Origin: Mesostigma viride
Taxonomy: Eukaryota > Streptophyta > Mesostigmatophyceae > Mesostigmatales > Mesostigmataceae
Length of the DNA stretch: 64,000 nt
Direction of reading: 5' to 3'
Assembly: GCA_009746045.1 (NCBI GenBank)
Contig: RPFO01000156.1
Coordinates: 776,653 to 840,652 of the forward strand
In this document: in pieces, positions 60,801 to 64,000 of the stretch
Numbering within the stretch: position 1 is the first letter of the stretch
Layout of the letters: each line of letters opens with the position of its first letter
The notes under the pieces: generated by a model
Told to the model about the DNA's origin: nothing
What the model saw: only the letters and a program-made list of their open reading frames with translations
The model's database searches: none
Made by a program: the position numbers and the translations under genes

Positions 60801-63800
60801 TACCTGGACCGCATGGTGTTGCCAGCTGGCATCGCCAAGAACAAAGCGTTAATGGAGACTGTGTTCGTCATGCTTGTGTGCATCCTCAACCGCATTCCGC
60901 TGTTTGTGGTGGGGCGACCCGGCAGCGGCAAGTCGCTGGCCATGCACCTGATTGAAAGGTGCGTTCTTGTGCAATTATGTTGCTCATGCTGCCGCTTTAG
61001 GTGCTAGCTGGCTCCCTATTTTTCTGCCGCCAGGACTTTGGACGAGCCGGCCGCCTTGCAGGTTTGCAAAGCCTTGATCTATGCAGAATTTACTTCTGTG
61101 GCAATAGTATGAAGAGAAGCTTTAACAGTTTGCAGAATTTACTTCTGTGGCAATAGTATGAAGAGAAGCTTCAACAGTTTGCAGAATTTACTTCTGTGGC
61201 AATAGTATGAAGAGAAGCTTCAACAGTTTGCAGAATTTACTTCTGTGGCAATAGTATGAAGAGAAGCTTCAACAGTTTGCAGAATTTACTTCTGTGGCAA
61301 TAGTATGAAGAGAAGCTTTAACAGTCTTTACTGGTGGCCCCTAAGCTAGGTCAACGATGGTGAAGGCTCAATAGGCTCAGCTCACGAAAGAATATCCACT
61401 GGGCCCCATAGTAGGCCAGTCGCCTAGCTGTTGACACGGTGTTTGTTGCAGTCAGAGGCGATGATAAGCAGGTGCTGTTGTTTAATTGCCAGCTGGGATG
61501 CTAGTAGTTCTGGTCATGAGTGCGCGCGACTTGGGCACGGTTCCGTACACTGAACGAACGCAAATTCATCACGTGATGTGCTTGGCTTGTTGACGTTCCT
61601 CAGCAACCTGCGAGGGCCTGACTCAGCAGACCCATTCTTCAGGACACTGCCCGGACTTGTGACGGTGTCATACCAGGGGTCGGAGGCCTCCACATCAGAT
61701 GGCATTTGCAAGGTCAGTAGACACCTTTACGCCCAGCTGTGGGGTCTGGCTGTGCTCAGCAGCAAGGCTGGCTTTGCACCTTCTTGAAGCTATAGAAGTC
61801 GATCCGGTGGAAGCCTGGTCTGGTAACGGCCTGCTTGGGGGCATGGCGACTGTGTCGAAGTGGGCGTTGCAACACTGTCAGTGTGATAGCTTGCGTATGT
61901 CACTCCATGGCGCCCAATATGACACAAGACATACGGCATGTGAACTGCCAAGGAGTTTTCACACGTATGCTTTGCTCTGCATTGCTGTTATTCCTAGTTG
62001 GTCAACTAGTGTGCTTTTGTAACAGCTTACTATCCATGTAGGGGATGGTGTATATTTCTTTGAAAAACGACAAGCAGCGACGGCTTGACGTGGGTGAGTA
62101 TCGCAATCGTTCCCTCCCAAACACCTATCTTTCTTATTTGTTTTGCCATATTTGTTTATGTTTTGGGTTATTAGAACAAATGACCATTACGTGAGTATCA
62201 CGATCGTTCCCTCCCATGTGTGTGGATGCACCTGTTGGTAAAGCCTGCACCGCTGATGATGGCTCCTTCCCATGCGTAATCACCTTCTTCTTCACGGCCT
62301 CTGTCGGGCCCGTCGATCCGCGCAGGCGTTCGACCGCGCGCATGCGTTGCTGGGTCAGCAGAATGCAGGGGAAGAGGCCGATCTGCTGCCAGTGGTGCTG
62401 CTGGACGAAGTGGGACTTGCGGAGGTGTCGCAGCACAACCCGCTCAAGGTCAGGAGTTAAGCTCATGGCTATAGAGAGGTCAACGAAGGTTTCAACTAAC
62501 GGTATGCAACGATTGTAGGTGGATATCGGCTGCTTTCTTTAGTTCAAAGGGATGTGGACATAGGTTAGCCCATGGAAGGGGCATCTACCAACCAAATCAC
62601 AACCTTGCGTGTGTTGCAGGCTGTCCCTGAGATAGTAGTTGGCATTTTTTTCCCAAGCAATTTGGGCAGGCAGACATCGAGCATGAAGGCTTTGCGGCAT
62701 GCAGTCAATGGAAGATCATTCTTCTTTTTCTTTCGCTGGTAGATTGTGCCAGAGGATTAAGCCAGCGATAATTGCCTGCCTGCAATGAGAGCCTAACTAA
62801 CTAACCTAGCTTTTGTGGCTTCATGATCTACATTTGGGGGGGTGTCAAGGTTCCTCGCTTGCCATCGTGTCCTAAAGTTCTGGCGCATGCCCTTTGCATA
62901 CCCCGCGGTTATCCTGGTGCGGTCCCACCATGCCCTGCTGGCGCGATTGCAAGAGCCCTTTCGCTAAGTCTTCTGCAACTGGGTTTCTGGTCCCCCTTTA
63001 CTCCCCTGTTGTCTTCTACCAGGTGCTCCACCGCCTGCTGGAGCCGCCCAATGGCGAGCTGCCGCGGGTGGCGGTCGTCGGCATCAGCAACTGGGCGCTG
63101 GACGCGTCCAAGATGAACCGCGCAGTCACGCTGGCTCATCCCAACCCCGACAAGGAGGACCTGTTCCACACCGCAAAGGCGGTCTGGAGCGCGGCCGTCC
63201 TTTGGCCCAACGACGCCAGTGCTGGGGTGGTGGAAGCATCGACACAGGGGGACGCGGTGCCCCTGGCGGACCCGATCGCCCACCAACTGCGCGCCATCGC
63301 GTCTGCCTACTATGACCATCATGCCAACCAGGCGCAGCGCGACTTTCACGGCCTGCGGGACTTCTACTCGTTGCTGCGGGACTTGAGCATCGGCATCTCA
63401 TCTCGAGCGTTGGCTGAAACAGGGTTTTCGTCCTCCTCATGGATGCAGACCCCGATGGACCCCCCCTCGCTCTCCTTTGCTGTCGCCCGTCACTTTGGAG
63501 GCCTGTCCTTGGACAATGTGGCCAGCATACAGGAGGCCTTCCACCAGCAGGTCTTCCCAGGGCTCCCATTCCTCACCCTGTTCCAGCCAACCAGGCTCCT
63601 GGGGGTGGCACCGGGCAGTTTGTGGCCCAGCATGGGCAGGGGGGCGTCGTCCGGCGTGCCGCCATCCACACGCACACGAGCGCTGCCTTCGGGGATCCGC
63701 CTGCTGGACGCGAACCTGGCCGACCCCCACGCGAGGCACCTGATGCTGGTGACACGTGGCGACGCGGCGTTGGCCCTGCTACTTGCCAAGGCCAAGCTGC

Positions 63801-64000
63801 GGGACCCGGTAGTGATCTGTGGCAGCCGCTTTTCTGCGGACCAGAGCGAGGACTCCCTGTACATGCTGCTCAACCGCATCATCCTGTGCATGGAGACGGG
63901 CCGAGTGCTGGTGCTGCGTGACGTTGACAGCGTCTACGGGGCGCTGTACGACCTGCTCAACCAGCACTACACGGTGATCGCGGGGCGCGCCCACTGCCGC
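51834..64000 (+). CDS. RNF213/mysterin-like giant AAA+ ATPase, partial at 3' end
   Basis: Exons 51834-60958 (3041 codons + 2 nt), 61604-61712, 62326-62448 and 63023 to the window edge join in frame to ~3,445 residues; the human protein has about 5,200. Landmarks: a degenerate P-loop DRAGLGKS (~2195; AAA2-like); Walker A GETGCGKT (2627-2634) with FLDEINT (D2687/E2688) and AACNPYR (AAA3-like); Walker A GRPGSGKS (3027-3034), and in later exons SNLRGPDSADPFF, VSYQGSEAST, Walker B VVLLDEVGLAE and ISNWALDASKMNRA (AAA4-like), then CGSRFSADQSED and RIILCMETGR, collinear with RNF213. Animal RNF213 is an E3 ubiquitin ligase acting on lipid droplets and bacterial surfaces, with RING/RZ parts C-terminal to this point; whether this gene keeps them cannot be seen. 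The first 1500 residues have no recognisable domain. TAG at 51822 supports the start. Confidence 0.88.
61082..61325. repeat. 49-bp tandem repeat, five copies, RNF213-like intron 1
   Basis: CAGAATTTACTTCTGTGGCA and AGAGAAGCTT(C/T)AACAGTTTG repeat every 49 bp with almost no divergence, beginning about 120 bp after the exon 1 donor. Recent expansion. Confidence 0.93.

Overview
The window is nuclear DNA from a eukaryote, most likely a green alga of the chlamydomonadalean type. Coding exons are GC-rich and strongly biased to codons such as CTG, GGC, CAG and AAG. Introns are numerous, long and clogged with micro- and minisatellites, with GTGAG..CAG borders. A TGTAA poly(A) signal lies about 135 bases past one stop codon, and remnants of LINE, hAT and other elements lie between genes. 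The genus cannot be fixed from the sequence alone.

Four protein genes can be built. (1) 1-3173, minus strand: the 5' part of an unrecognised protein made of short motifs of the form RP(Y/F/L)S(V/I)(Y/F)(K/R)(K/R), arranged in in-frame 54-56 residue repeats; it runs off the left edge. (2) 4564-28797, plus strand: a complete 25-exon, 902-residue model of NAA15, the ribosome-anchoring TPR subunit of the NatA N-terminal acetyltransferase. All 24 introns keep frame. (3) 41806-50651, minus strand: a coiled-coil plus ankyrin-repeat protein in which every ankyrin repeat is its own 99-bp phase-0 exon. (4) 51834 to the right edge, plus strand: the first ~3,445 residues of an RNF213/mysterin-like giant AAA+ ATPase. 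It has a 9.1-kb first exon followed by three more exons, and its C-terminal third (where the animal family carries its RING region) lies outside the window.

From 28.8 to 41.8 kb the DNA is intergenic and built of repeats: very long (TTCG)n and (ACCC)n arrays, two copies of a ~285-bp dispersed repeat, a TIR element enclosing a nuclease-like ORF, and a decayed LINE holding two cleanly delimited nested insertions. These insertions are a hAT-type MITE with an 8-bp target duplication and a (TTAC)n-tailed retro-fragment with an 11-bp one. A second copy of the retro-fragment sits in an ORF1-like remnant near 40.6 kb.

The most unusual signals are these. In NAA15 several introns begin with tandem, decaying copies of the upstream exon end plus its 5' splice site, which suggests that these introns grew by splice-junction duplication. 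The ankyrin gene shows a strict one-repeat-one-exon design with exon-limited similarity between two units. The left-edge gene encodes an undescribed motif-array protein.
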